DNA from: UBA8437 sp963694825
Lineage (GTDB): Bacteria; Planctomycetota; Planctomycetia; Planctomycetales; Planctomycetaceae
DNA length: 24,704 nt
Direction of reading: 5' to 3'
Assembly: GCA_963694825.1 (NCBI GenBank)
Contig: CAVOEV010000040.1
Span: forward strand, 1-24,704
The notes below the pieces were generated by a model. It did no database searches and had not been told where the DNA came from. It saw only the letters and a list, made by a program, of their open reading frames with translations. The position numbers and the translations under genes were made by a program. Below, in pieces: positions 1 to 8,598 of the stretch. Numbering within the stretch: position 1 is the stretch's first letter; each line of letters starts with the position of its first letter.

Positions 1-76
1 GCCCGGGTGTGTTCGACAGTAGATCGGTTGCCGTGGTTGATGTCGGATTCTGGCACCAGTTTCAGGGATCGTCGTG

Positions 77-931
77 TCAAACCAGGGACAACGCAATCGA
101 AGCGCCGATCAGGATGGCACCTGCGAGCCGTTTGAGCATGACTGAGGACGCGGGCAGTGTGTCGGCCAGTCCCAGGGACTTTGCCAGAGTCCAGGTCAGC
201 AGCACTCCCCAGAGTCCTCGCAACGAGTAGACGATATTGACTCGAGTGGCATCGCCGAACTGTGCGATGGTGTAGGTCATGCCGAAGGCCTGCACTGCCA
301 TCAGCAGTGCTCCGATAGCCAGTGGCCAGGAGAGTTGCGAGCGGATGCTCTGTCGGTTGGGCCTGGCGAGTTTCAGAAAACCCAGCGACAGCAGTGCGGT
401 CGATGCGAACGCGAGGGGCAGGAAGTACCCGGGTCCCCAGGCGGGCGCCCATTTCTGGATCAGCAGGTCAAAGAGCGTCAGCGAGACTGCTGCCAGGAGT
501 GCACAGCCGATTGAGATTCGGACCTTGGACCGATCGAGAGTTTCGTCGGTCGATTGAATGAACCAGATGCCACCCATGGCGATGGCTGCAGCGAGCCAGA
601 TCCGTGTTCCGGCGACATCGCCGACGACGAGCACGGCCAGGGCCGGGACCAGTAGCACCTTGACGCCTTGGACGGGAGTCACGATCGAGACATCGCCGAT
701 CTGTACGCCCAGGAAGGTGAAGGTCAGCCCGGCCAAAAAGAGTGCACCGACGAGGGCTGGCTGCCAGACGAGCGAGAGTGGCTGCATGGTGCCACCGATG
801 AGGGTGAGTGCCGAGAAGGCGACGGCGGTGGTCCAAGTGACCACGATGAGAGTGGTCCAGGTGGTTGTGCCCTGGGCCTGGGCTCGCTTGAGCAGCAGCA
901 ATCCGAGGACGGTCAGGATACTCGACGCCAA
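77..931 (-). CDS. EamA/DMT-superfamily membrane transporter
   Basis: The product is a very hydrophobic protein of about 284 residues with roughly ten predicted membrane helices. It shows the two-fold repeated layout of drug/metabolite (EamA) transporters, whose usual length is 280-300. An early helix ends in LLLLKRAQ, and the second half repeats the pattern from about residue 140. The substrate cannot be read from sequence. The gene is the last of a leftward run behind the DUF1549 and DUF1501 genes, and its frame is the same as that of the DUF1501 gene, whose TGA stop lies at 968-970. No ATG or GTG start exists between that stop and the conserved first helix. The coordinates given use a TTG at 929-931. 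An ATT at 947-949 with AGAGG six bases upstream would add six residues and fits the family N-terminus better. The family call is fairly secure; the start is not. Confidence 0.8.
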   Translation of the reverse strand: MASSILTVLGLLLLKRAQAQGTTTWTTLIVVTWTTAVAFSALTLIGGTMQPLSLVWQPALVGALFLAGLTFTFLGVQIGDVSIVTPVQGVKVLLVPALAVLVVGDVAGTRIWLAAAIAMGGIWFIQSTDETLDRSKVRISIGCALLAAVSLTLFDLLIQKWAPAWGPGYFLPLAFASTALLSLGFLKLARPNRQSIRSQLSWPLAIGALLMAVQAFGMTYTIAQFGDATRVNIVYSLRGLWGVLLTWTLAKSLGLADTLPASSVMLKRLAGAILIGASIALSLV

Positions 932-955
932 AGGCAGCAGCAGATGAATAGTGAG

Positions 956-960
956 CCTCT
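956..960 (-). promoter_or_regulatory. Possible ribosome binding site deciding an ATT start of the DMT gene
   Basis: On the minus strand this reads AGAGG. It lies six bases upstream of an ATT codon at 947-949 and 24 bases upstream of the TTG at 929-931. The spacing suits the ATT and is too long for the TTG. It lies in the short gap after the DUF1501 stop codon. Confidence 0.3.
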
Positions 961-967
961 GTGTTTT

Positions 968-2365
968 TCAGGCCAGGACATCGTGGACGACGTGGCCGTG
1001 GACATCGGTGAGTCGTCGGGCGAGTCCGTTGTGGTAGTAGGTCAATCGGGTGTGGTCGATGCCGAGCAGGTGCAGCAGCGTGGCATGGAAGTCGTAGACG
1101 GTGACGGGATCCTCGGCCGGTTGGTATCCCACGTCGTCACTGACACCGTGGTGGTAACCGGGTTTGAGTCCGGCGCCGGCCATCCAGGCGGTGAAGACCA
1201 GCGGGTGATGGTCGCGGCCCATGCCGGGGTTGCCTTGAGTGAACGGTGTGCGGCCGAATTCCGACGACCAGACGACCAGCGTGTCGTCGAGTAGTCCTCG
1301 CTGTTTCAAGTCGGTCAGCAGGGCGGCCGCGGGTTGGTCGAGATGTCGGGCCTGGTTGGTGTGATTACGGACCAGGTCCTCGTGAGCGTCCCAGTTGATA
1401 CGGGGAGACCCGAGTGCTCCGCCGTTGAAGATCTGGACAAAGCGAACGCCTTGTTCGATCAACCGTCGTGCCAGCAGGAAGTTGGAGGCGGATTGGCCGA
1501 TGACCGAGTCGTCGAGGCCGTAGAGTTTTCGAGTGGCTTGGGTTTCGTCGCCAAAATCGACGACTCGGGGGATACTGGTTTGCATGCGTGCGGCCAATTC
1601 GTAGGAACGGACGCGTGCTCTGAGTTGATCGTGACCGGGATTGGCGTGGGCAAAGCGGCGATCCAGATCGGCTAGGAGCGAGAGTCCGGCTTGTCTCCCC
1701 TCGAGCGAAACCGAATCGGGAGTCTCCAGGTGTGCGATTGCCTGGCCCTTGGCGATGGTTGAAAAGGCGGTGCCCTGATGCTGTGCCGGCAAGAACCCCT
1801 GGCTCCAGTTGCTGGTGCCTCCGTTGGGGAGTCCGCGAGGGTCAGGCAGCACGACAAACGTTGGCAGTTCGTCGTTGGCCGTGCCGAGTCCGTAGGAGAG
1901 CCAGGATCCAACGCTGGGGAATCCGACCTGGGTGAAGCCGGTGTTCATCTGGAAGCAGGCGGGTGTATGAGAGGAACTTTTAGAGACCAGGGTGTGAAAG
2001 AAGGTCAGGTCGTCGACTCGATTCGCCAAGTGCGGAAACAGCTCCGAGACCCAACTGCCGCTTGCGCCATGCTGCCTGAAGCGGTAGAAGCTTTTTCGCA
2101 GGACACCGATCTTTCCGAAGAACGTGTCAATGTCGCCTTTACCCATCAGTCGTTTGCCGTCCAGGCGTTCGAGTGCGGGCTTGTAGTCAAACGTGTCGAC
2201 CTGGCTGACTCCGCCGGGCGAGAAGATATGAATACAGCGTTTGGCTCGGGCAAGATTGTGCGGTCGGTCAGCCTGCCCACGATCCTGGTCGAGCAGGCTG
2301 GCGAGGGCGATCGTGCCAAGGCCACTGGCCATCTGATTGCAGAAGTTGCGTCGTGTGGAAGTCAT
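968..2365 (-). CDS. DUF1501 family secreted protein (Tat signal)
   Basis: This 465-residue protein begins with a Tat-like signal (STRRNFCNQMASGLGTIALA), so export in folded form is likely. It then shows DUF1501 hallmarks: a SPGGVSQVDTFDYKP segment, a WDAHEDLVRNHTNQARHLD stretch, WSSEFGRTPF, and GRDHHPLVFTAWMAGAG near the C-terminus. DUF1501 proteins are alkaline-phosphatase/sulfatase-like in fold, and the conserved Asp/His/Arg-rich segments resemble a metal site. No substrate is established. It lies 20 bases downstream of the DUF1549/DUF1553 gene in the same direction. This is the arrangement commonly seen in planctomycetes, so the two are probably co-transcribed and work together outside the cytoplasm. 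ATG is the only start that keeps the Tat signal. No strong Shine-Dalgarno motif precedes it. Confidence 0.92.
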   Translation of the reverse strand: MTSTRRNFCNQMASGLGTIALASLLDQDRGQADRPHNLARAKRCIHIFSPGGVSQVDTFDYKPALERLDGKRLMGKGDIDTFFGKIGVLRKSFYRFRQHGASGSWVSELFPHLANRVDDLTFFHTLVSKSSSHTPACFQMNTGFTQVGFPSVGSWLSYGLGTANDELPTFVVLPDPRGLPNGGTSNWSQGFLPAQHQGTAFSTIAKGQAIAHLETPDSVSLEGRQAGLSLLADLDRRFAHANPGHDQLRARVRSYELAARMQTSIPRVVDFGDETQATRKLYGLDDSVIGQSASNFLLARRLIEQGVRFVQIFNGGALGSPRINWDAHEDLVRNHTNQARHLDQPAAALLTDLKQRGLLDDTLVVWSSEFGRTPFTQGNPGMGRDHHPLVFTAWMAGAGLKPGYHHGVSDDVGYQPAEDPVTVYDFHATLLHLLGIDHTRLTYYHNGLARRLTDVHGHVVHDVLA

Positions 2366-2385
2366 GTGTGCGAGGGCGAGGAGGC

Positions 2386-5367
2386 TCAGGGGAGATAAAG
2401 GAATTCGCTGCTGTTGAGTAGTGCCCAGCAGGCGTGTTCGAGGCTGTGGTCGTGGATCAGGGTCGTCACCAGTTGTCGTTCGCGTGGTGTTGGCGGTCGA
2501 TTGAATGCCAATTGGAACATGCGATGGGTCTGTCTGTCCGCGTCGCGTCCGGTTTCGCGGACGACACGTTGGGCGAACCGGCGTCCTTGTCTGATGACAA
2601 ACGAATTGTTCATCAGTGCCAGTGCCTGTGTCGGAGTGACCGTGCTTGCTCGTCGCGGCGTGGCGACCGACGGGGAGGGGCAGTCGAAACAGTCGAGCAG
2701 CGGATCGCGGCCGGTGATCACGTTGGCTCGATAGACGGTGCGTCGATTGTAGGGGGCGTCGGCGCTGTCAAAGAGGTGATAGAAGTGTGTGTTGAAGACG
2801 GTGACGGTGAAGGGGCGGACGCTGGGCCCGTGCATCGACGAGTTCAGTTCGCCACTGACGGCCAGCATCGAGTCGCGAATGACTTCGGCATCGTGCCGTC
2901 GCGGTTGAAACCGCCACAGCCAGCGGTTGTCGGTGTCGGCATCGAAAGCCTGTGGCCGTGATTGCGACGATTGCCGGTAGGTGGCCGACAGTACGATTTG
3001 GTGGTGGAGGTGTTTGAGGCTCCAGCCCGAGCGGATCAACTCGGATGCGAGCCAGTCAAGTAGCAACGGGTGCGAGGGACGGCCGCCATTGAAGCCCAGG
3101 TCGCTGGCATTGAGAACCAGGCCCGATCCGAAGTGAAACTGCCAGATGCGGTTGGCCATGACGCGAGCCGCGAGCGGGTTGCGGGGATCGGTTACCCAGC
3201 GGGCAAAACGGTACCGGCGTTCGGCTTCCGTCGCATCGGGGGACAGTCGGAGGTCACCAGGCAACCCCGGAAATGCCGAGAGGCCACCAGGAGCGACGCG
3301 TGGCCCCCGGGTCTTGATATCGCCTCGCAACAGCACATGGGTGGCCTCGGGTTGACGGCGAGACCCGATGTAACCCATCGGATGAACCAGTGAGCCGAGC
3401 CGTGTCTCGTTCGTTTGAAGTTGTCTGGTCAACTGCCGTATTCGTCGTTCGGCGGCCTGCCGGGCCGGTTTCTCGGTGACCCGCGAGAGATCCGCCAAAA
3501 GTCCGGCACGGAGCGTATCGAAGTTCCATAGGCCGACGGTGGACTTGTCGACGGTGAAGGGGGCTGGGGCGACCTGATTGATCGGTCGGATCGTGTTTGA
3601 AATTCGCACATCGTCGACCGCGCCGTCGCAGCCGACAGGTCCGGGCGTATAACCACCGAAGTCGAGTGTGCCCAGTGGCCCGGGTTGTTCTTTGCGTGTG
3701 ACCGACTGATGTTTGACTGGCCTGCCGTCGACGAACATCCGGACCGAACTGCCGTCGAACTGCATGGCCAGGTAGTGCCAGCGGCCATCGGTGATGACAA
3801 CATTGGAGCGAATCGTGGCCGGTTCGTATCCAGGCATGTAGACGCTGAAATCTCCCGTGCCGGAGAACGAATACAGTTCCCAGTGCTCTCCCGAGGACTT
3901 GAGGTTGTTGGCGACAAAGACGTTGAAGTTGTCTCGGCTACGGGCCAGGGCCCAGCATTCGATGGTCAGCGGTGGCTGGTGGTAGACAGTTTTGGAGGGC
4001 AGGGTGGCCTGGGTGTGGACGGCGTTGAGTGCCCGGCCGTGACGTCCGTCGACCAGCGTGTCAACCGGGCGGCTGCCCTTGCTGGGAACCGCATCGCCGG
4101 GCAGCAGTCGACGGAGCCGGGCCAGTTCCGCTTTGAGCGATTCTTGCTGCCGTTTCAGTGGAAGCTTGGCCAGCTCAAGTTGGCTGATTTCTTGTTTTGG
4201 CAAGATGGACCGATTGCCGTCATCGTTCTGGCCCCGCCTGTGATCGACACCATCAAAGACCGCCTTGACCCGGTAATAATCGGTTTGCGGAAGCGGATCG
4301 AATTTATGGTCATGACAGCGGCAACAGTTGACAGTTAGACCCAGAAACGTGCCGGTTACGGTCCCGACGAGTTCGGCGATCTGCTCCTCATGGGCACGTT
4401 GCATTTCAGCCTTGCTTGCACCCACCTTCTGCACTTCGTCCCATTCTCCGGAGACGAGGAACCCGGTGGCAGCGATGCTGTGGCGAGTGGACTCTGGAAG
4501 GACATCGCCGGCAATCTGCTGACGAACGAACTCATCGTAGGCCAGGTCGGTGTTGAAGCTGTTGATGACGTAATCGCGGTACCGCCACGAGTGCGGTCGA
4601 AACTTGTCGTGTTCGAACCCGTCGCTTTCGGTGTAACCGATCACGTCGAGCCAATGGCGTCCCCAGCGTTCGCCGTGGTGTGGCGAGGCGAGCAACCGGT
4701 CGACGAGCCGTCGATCGGCGCCCGGTGCGGTGTCGGAGAGATAGGTGGCCAGTTGTCGCGGTGTGGGAGGCAGGCCGAGGAGATCGAAAGTGACACGTCG
4801 CAGGAATCCGCGGCGGTCGATGGGTGGGTTGGGGACCAGTCCGTGCTGGGTCAGTCGGGCCGCGATGAACCGGTCGATGGGATTGGCTGCCCGGGGGGCG
4901 TCAACAACTGGCGGCGTGGGACGTCGGATCGGTTGCAACGACCACCAGTCTCGTCCGGCCCAGCGATCGGTCGTGACATCATGGCGGTCGATTGTCAGTG
5001 TCTTGGGCCAGCGGGCTCCCTGCGTGATCCAGCGTCGGACGCTGTTGATTTGAGACGGGGTCGGCCGAGGTTGCTTGCCGCTGGGAGGCATCGAACCATC
5101 GACAAGACGTTCCAGCAGCAGGCTGGCAGCGGGTTGGCCTGGGACAATCCGTGGGCCGTCATCGCCCGGTTGAAAGGCGGTTCTTGCCGTTCCGAGGTCG
5201 AGACCACCCTTGGGGTCGCTGCTGTTATGACAAGCGACGCAGGTGGTACGAAACAACGGGGCAACGTCACGCTCGAATGATACTCGCTCGGAGGGTTCCG
5301 CTGCGGTGACGGCAGCGGCGAGCATCCACATGGCCAATGCAGCGACAAACTTGGGAACGGAAGGCAT
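2386..5367 (-). CDS. PSCyt1-DUF1549-LamG-DUF1553 secreted cytochrome-like protein
   Basis: This is a 993-residue protein with a Sec signal peptide at residues 1-23 (hydrophobic FVAALAMWMLAAAV ending TAA). A planctomycete cytochrome c domain follows, with a CVACH haem motif at about 43-47 and a MPPS segment that could supply the Met ligand. DUF1549 spans about 160-375 and carries a second CxxCH (CCRCHDHKFDP) at about 348-352. A LamG/concanavalin-like insert covers about 446-625 (IECWALAR, DGRWHYLAMQFDG, VDDVRIS). DUF1553 runs from about 670 to the end (NRIWQFHFG, TPTQALALMNN). The family is abundant in planctomycetes; its role is unproven, though attachment to polysaccharide and redox chemistry are plausible. 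The ATG at 5367 was chosen because it starts exactly at the signal peptide; the frame stays open to 5469, but the 34 extra residues look non-coding. It heads a run with the DUF1501 gene. Confidence 0.92.
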   Translation of the reverse strand: MPSVPKFVAALAMWMLAAAVTAAEPSERVSFERDVAPLFRTTCVACHNSSDPKGGLDLGTARTAFQPGDDGPRIVPGQPAASLLLERLVDGSMPPSGKQPRPTPSQINSVRRWITQGARWPKTLTIDRHDVTTDRWAGRDWWSLQPIRRPTPPVVDAPRAANPIDRFIAARLTQHGLVPNPPIDRRGFLRRVTFDLLGLPPTPRQLATYLSDTAPGADRRLVDRLLASPHHGERWGRHWLDVIGYTESDGFEHDKFRPHSWRYRDYVINSFNTDLAYDEFVRQQIAGDVLPESTRHSIAATGFLVSGEWDEVQKVGASKAEMQRAHEEQIAELVGTVTGTFLGLTVNCCRCHDHKFDPLPQTDYYRVKAVFDGVDHRRGQNDDGNRSILPKQEISQLELAKLPLKRQQESLKAELARLRRLLPGDAVPSKGSRPVDTLVDGRHGRALNAVHTQATLPSKTVYHQPPLTIECWALARSRDNFNVFVANNLKSSGEHWELYSFSGTGDFSVYMPGYEPATIRSNVVITDGRWHYLAMQFDGSSVRMFVDGRPVKHQSVTRKEQPGPLGTLDFGGYTPGPVGCDGAVDDVRISNTIRPINQVAPAPFTVDKSTVGLWNFDTLRAGLLADLSRVTEKPARQAAERRIRQLTRQLQTNETRLGSLVHPMGYIGSRRQPEATHVLLRGDIKTRGPRVAPGGLSAFPGLPGDLRLSPDATEAERRYRFARWVTDPRNPLAARVMANRIWQFHFGSGLVLNASDLGFNGGRPSHPLLLDWLASELIRSGWSLKHLHHQIVLSATYRQSSQSRPQAFDADTDNRWLWRFQPRRHDAEVIRDSMLAVSGELNSSMHGPSVRPFTVTVFNTHFYHLFDSADAPYNRRTVYRANVITGRDPLLDCFDCPSPSVATPRRASTVTPTQALALMNNSFVIRQGRRFAQRVVRETGRDADRQTHRMFQLAFNRPPTPRERQLVTTLIHDHSLEHACWALLNSSEFLYLP

Positions 5368-5578
5368 CGACACGGAATTCCGGTGGGTGAGATCCCACGT
5401 GGTGTGGCATATTGCGGCGGCTATGCTGTAGTGGTGATTCTCGGGCAATCCCCTGGTCGACGCAACCACTCGGGACCCGGCCGGTCGACTCGACGTGGGC
5501 GATGCTGTTGAGAGATAATCCGGACATGGTCAGGCGGGTGTCCTGGCCAATGAATGGCTGGCCGACAGTGGAGCGATC
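5368..5578. promoter_or_regulatory. Divergent intergenic region between DUF1549/1553 and lactonase-like genes
   Basis: These 211 bases separate two divergent starts and must hold promoters for both directions. A small inverted repeat, GTGGG-N6-CCCAC, lies near 5382-5397. A GGAG at 5570-5573 sits five bases before the ATG at 5579 and is a credible ribosome binding site for the propeller gene. I could not identify convincing -35/-10 pairs. Confidence 0.4.
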
Positions 5579-6679
5579 ATGACACGACAAACGACCGCGA
5601 TTGGACTGCTCACCGTTGTGTTGGCCCTTGGGTTCTGGTCGACACCAGCCCGGTCCGAATCGGCCTCGTGGCTGTTCGTATCACTATTGCAGGAGAAAAA
5701 GGTCCTGACGTACATGAGGATGCCGGTTTCTGGCAAACTGGTTCGGCTGGACCAGGTCAAGACTCCGGCCGAGCCAGCCCAGATGAACATCTCTCCCGAT
5801 CGTCGGACGCTGTTCGTTTCGTTTCGATCGACCGGCCAGTTAGCCAGTTACCGAGTCAATCCAGCCAACGGGAAGTTGACACCGTTGAGCGTTGTGGATG
5901 GCGGCGAGGACCCGGCGTTCCTGCAGCCGGATTCTTCAGGCCGGTTCCTGATCACGGCCTACTATGTCTCGAACAAGGTGACCGTCCACGCCGTTGACCG
6001 CCAGGGGCGGATTTCCGAGAAGCCGCTGCAGACGATTTCAACAGCCGAGAAGGCTCATGGCGTGGCCTTCGATTCAAAGGACCGTTTCGTTTACGTGTCT
6101 CACACCGGTGGCAATCGCGTCCATCAGTTCTCCTTCGATCGCAATCGCGGTCGTCTGCGGGCCCTGGATCCTCCATTCGTGGCCCGGCCAAAAGGCGAGC
6201 ATCCTCGGCACATCGTGATACACCCGAGTGACCGCTGGGCATACACCAGCAACGAGGCGGGTAGTTCGCTGGGTGTCTATGCCGTTGACGGCAAGTCTGG
6301 GAGGTTGACACCTTTGCAGACGCTCAGCAGTCTGCCCGAGGATTTCAACCGGGCGAACAATTCAACGGCACGCTGTGAGATGACACCAGACGGTCGCTTT
6401 GTCTATGTGGCCAATCGCGGCCATCAGAGCATTGCCTGTTATTCGATCAACGCCAAGACCGGCCGGGCCACCAGGCTCGGCCAGGTGCCAACCGAGAAGA
6501 CACCACGTTCGTTCACGATTGATCCGACCGGGCGATACCTGTATGCGGCCGGCCAATCCAGCGGCCGGATCGCCTCGTTCCGCATCCTCGACACTGGATT
6601 GCTCGAACGCTTTGCGACTGACGAGGCGGGTCCGGTGGCCTGGTGGGTGATCGCCGTGGACACGCCGTTGCCAAGGTGA
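5579..6679 (+). CDS. Secreted lactonase-family (6-phosphogluconolactonase-like) beta-propeller protein
   Basis: This is a 366-residue protein with a signal peptide of about 27 residues (hydrophobic AIGLLTVVLALGFW ending TPARS). The rest is a run of propeller blades with the lactonase-family (PF10282) rhythm: SPDRRTLFVSF, DSSGRFLITAYY, DSKDRFVYVSHTGGNRV, HPSDRWAYTSNEAGSSLGVYA, TPDGRFVYVANRGHQSIACY and DPTGRYLYAAGQSSGRIASF. The cytoplasmic members hydrolyse 6-phosphogluconolactone. An exported member cannot act on that intracellular substrate, so a different extracytoplasmic lactone or a binding role is more likely. GGAG five bases before ATG supports the start. It is divergent from the DUF1549/1553 gene and convergent with the next DUF1501 gene, so it is probably its own transcription unit. 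Confidence 0.87.
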   Translation: MTRQTTAIGLLTVVLALGFWSTPARSESASWLFVSLLQEKKVLTYMRMPVSGKLVRLDQVKTPAEPAQMNISPDRRTLFVSFRSTGQLASYRVNPANGKLTPLSVVDGGEDPAFLQPDSSGRFLITAYYVSNKVTVHAVDRQGRISEKPLQTISTAEKAHGVAFDSKDRFVYVSHTGGNRVHQFSFDRNRGRLRALDPPFVARPKGEHPRHIVIHPSDRWAYTSNEAGSSLGVYAVDGKSGRLTPLQTLSSLPEDFNRANNSTARCEMTPDGRFVYVANRGHQSIACYSINAKTGRATRLGQVPTEKTPRSFTIDPTGRYLYAAGQSSGRIASFRILDTGLLERFATDEAGPVAWWVIAVDTPLPR

Positions 6680-6863
6680 TTGCTGGAGGGTTCTTCCGAG
6701 AAGGTGGAGAGACCGAATGTGATGTCGTGCCTGGGTTCGTGAGCGGTTGCTGAAGACGACTCTGCTGAGCCGGACCACAGCGGGTGGGGTGAGTGAGAAA
6801 CGGGGAGTCCCGCAGTTGGCGTGGGAGTGCCATGGCCGGCGAACTACGGTCCAGGGCGGCCCG

Positions 6864-8336
6864 TTAGCGAAATAGCCCGGTCAAGGGGCGGCCCTTTTCG
6901 ACCAGCGGGACCGGGCGGCCCAGGGCATCAGGGATCCGCAGGTCCGGAGAGATGCCCAGTGAATGGTAGACGGTGGCGGCCAGATCACCGGGGGTGACCG
7001 CGTGATCGGCCGGGTAGGCGGCGTGTCGGTCCGAGTTGCCGTGGATCATGCCACCGCGAATTCCGGCCCCGGCCAGCAGGCAGGGGAAACAATACGACCA
7101 GTGGTCACGGCCATCCTGGGATCCACGGTTTTCGAACTTGGGAGTCCGGCCCATCTCGCCGGCGGTTATCACCAGCACTTCGTCCAGCAGGCCGGTCTGG
7201 CCCATGTCGTCGAGTAACGCCGAGAGTCCGAGATCGAGGCCGGGCAGGAGGTGATCACGGTTGATCCGGGTCAGTTGGCGATGGCTGTCCCAACTGCTGG
7301 TGTCGTCGCCACGGACGGTCATGTCCCATCCGACCGTGACAAATCGGGCGCCCGATTCGATCAGCCGTCGGGCCATGATCAGTGATTGCCCAAAGAGGTT
7401 GCGGCCGTAGTTGTCTCGGAGGCGATCGGGTTCCTGGCGGATGTCGAACGCGCCGGCGATATCCGACGAGGTGATCAAGCCGAGGGCCTGCTGTTGTTGA
7501 GCGGTGTAGGTACGGGTGGCGGTTGACTGGTCGAGTTCCCGCCGCCGCGATTCGAGCTGGGTGAGTAGTCGCTGGCGAGTGTTGAGTCGATCGAGCGTGA
7601 TGCCCGGCAGTGGATCGAGGCCGGTGAGACGGAAGTCGAGTTCCTGGTCGCTGCAATCACGGAAGAACGGGTTGTCTTGCGAGTGGCGTTTGGGGATGGC
7701 TGTGGCCATCGGGTCGTAGGCCTTGCCGAGCCAGCCGGCGTACTGGCCGTTGATGTCATAACCGGCATAGTGGCCGAGACGTTGTGGAAGGTAGATGTAG
7801 GGTGGGAACGGGAGTTGCCCGGTGGGAGAAGCCTGGGTGTCGAGGTAGGAGATGACCGATCCGAATGCCGGCCAGTCAACGTTGGTGGCTGCCACGTTGG
7901 CAGCGCCCCGGTTGGCGGGCGGAAGGGCGTGGCCGGTCTGGATGAAGTGTGTGCCGTTGTGGTCGTTCTGCGGGTGCGTGACCGTGCGGATGGTGGCGTA
8001 GCGATTCGAGCGAACTGCCAGCCGGGGTAGGTGTTCGCAAATTCTCAGTCCCGGTGTCGCCGCGTCGATCGTCTGAAATGGTCCCCGATAACTCCGGGGG
8101 AGGTCGGGTTTCATATCAAAGGTGTCGAGTTGGCTGGGACCTCCATAAAGGAAGACAAATAACACGGCCTTGGCCCGGCCACCGGTGGTGATTCCGGGAC
8201 TGGTTCCGGCCACCGATTCGGCGGCCCGTGCCACCGCGGCGTGAACACCGAACATCCCGCCGCCTCCAACCTGCAACCACTCGCGGCGGCTCAGGCCCTG
8301 GCAGTTGGGACGGGGGTTTCCCAGGACATTGATCAT
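6864..8336 (-). CDS. DUF1501 family secreted protein (second copy)
   Basis: This 490-residue protein has a Tat-type N-terminus with SRREWLQVGGGGMFG at about residues 16-30. DUF1501 signatures follow: FVFLYGGPSQLDTFDMKPD, PQNDHNGTHFIQTGH, GARFVTVGWDM, SWDSHRQLTRINRD, ITAGEMGRTPKF and GRDHWSYCFPCLLAG. The C-terminus (YHSLGI, DLRIPDALGRPVPLV) is typical of the family. It is clearly related to the copy at 968-2365 but diverged, especially in the first half. Unlike that copy, it has no DUF1549/DUF1553 gene beside it; its neighbours converge (propeller) or diverge (oxidoreductase). A partner elsewhere in the genome or a solitary role are both possible. ATG at 8334-8336 keeps the Tat signal. Role and substrate are unknown. 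Confidence 0.92.
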   Translation of the reverse strand: MINVLGNPRPNCQGLSRREWLQVGGGGMFGVHAAVARAAESVAGTSPGITTGGRAKAVLFVFLYGGPSQLDTFDMKPDLPRSYRGPFQTIDAATPGLRICEHLPRLAVRSNRYATIRTVTHPQNDHNGTHFIQTGHALPPANRGAANVAATNVDWPAFGSVISYLDTQASPTGQLPFPPYIYLPQRLGHYAGYDINGQYAGWLGKAYDPMATAIPKRHSQDNPFFRDCSDQELDFRLTGLDPLPGITLDRLNTRQRLLTQLESRRRELDQSTATRTYTAQQQQALGLITSSDIAGAFDIRQEPDRLRDNYGRNLFGQSLIMARRLIESGARFVTVGWDMTVRGDDTSSWDSHRQLTRINRDHLLPGLDLGLSALLDDMGQTGLLDEVLVITAGEMGRTPKFENRGSQDGRDHWSYCFPCLLAGAGIRGGMIHGNSDRHAAYPADHAVTPGDLAATVYHSLGISPDLRIPDALGRPVPLVEKGRPLTGLFR

Positions 8337-8503
8337 GGTGGATGTTGGTTGCGAGACCCGACGAGGCGGTTGTGCGGTGGGCGTAGTTTAGCGGCGGCAG
8401 ACCACACAGGACCAGTCTCGATTGTCACGGAGATCGGTAAGGTGTTTGCAAGTGGTTCGAGAGGGAAAGGTTTCACAGTTGCCTGGTGCTGGCCTTGCGC
8501 AGT

Positions 8504-8516
8504 AACGTGCCACGTT
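8504..8516. promoter_or_regulatory. Perfect 13-bp palindrome upstream of the oxidoreductase gene
   Basis: AACGTG-C-CACGTT is a perfect inverted repeat with a single central base, 82 bases before the chosen start of the GFO/IDH/MocA gene and 167 bases from the divergent DUF1501 start. Its size and place fit an operator for a sugar-type repressor, but no repressor gene is in the window, so this is inference. Confidence 0.3.
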
Positions 8517-8598
8517 CAGTCGAAACGACGTTATCTTTTCCGTGTCGAATCGAATGGATATCCGCTTGAGTAACCAGCAACGACCAGGACGACGAATC

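Noticed and set aside
4390..5280. Plus-strand open frame of 296 codons
   Set aside because: It is antisense to the DUF1549/DUF1553 gene, lacks recognisable domains and has the Val/Gly/Asp-rich composition of a high-GC shadow.
6680..6863. Convergent gap searched for a terminator or small RNA
   Set aside because: Only a four-pair CGGG-GAGT-CCCG was seen; nothing convincing.
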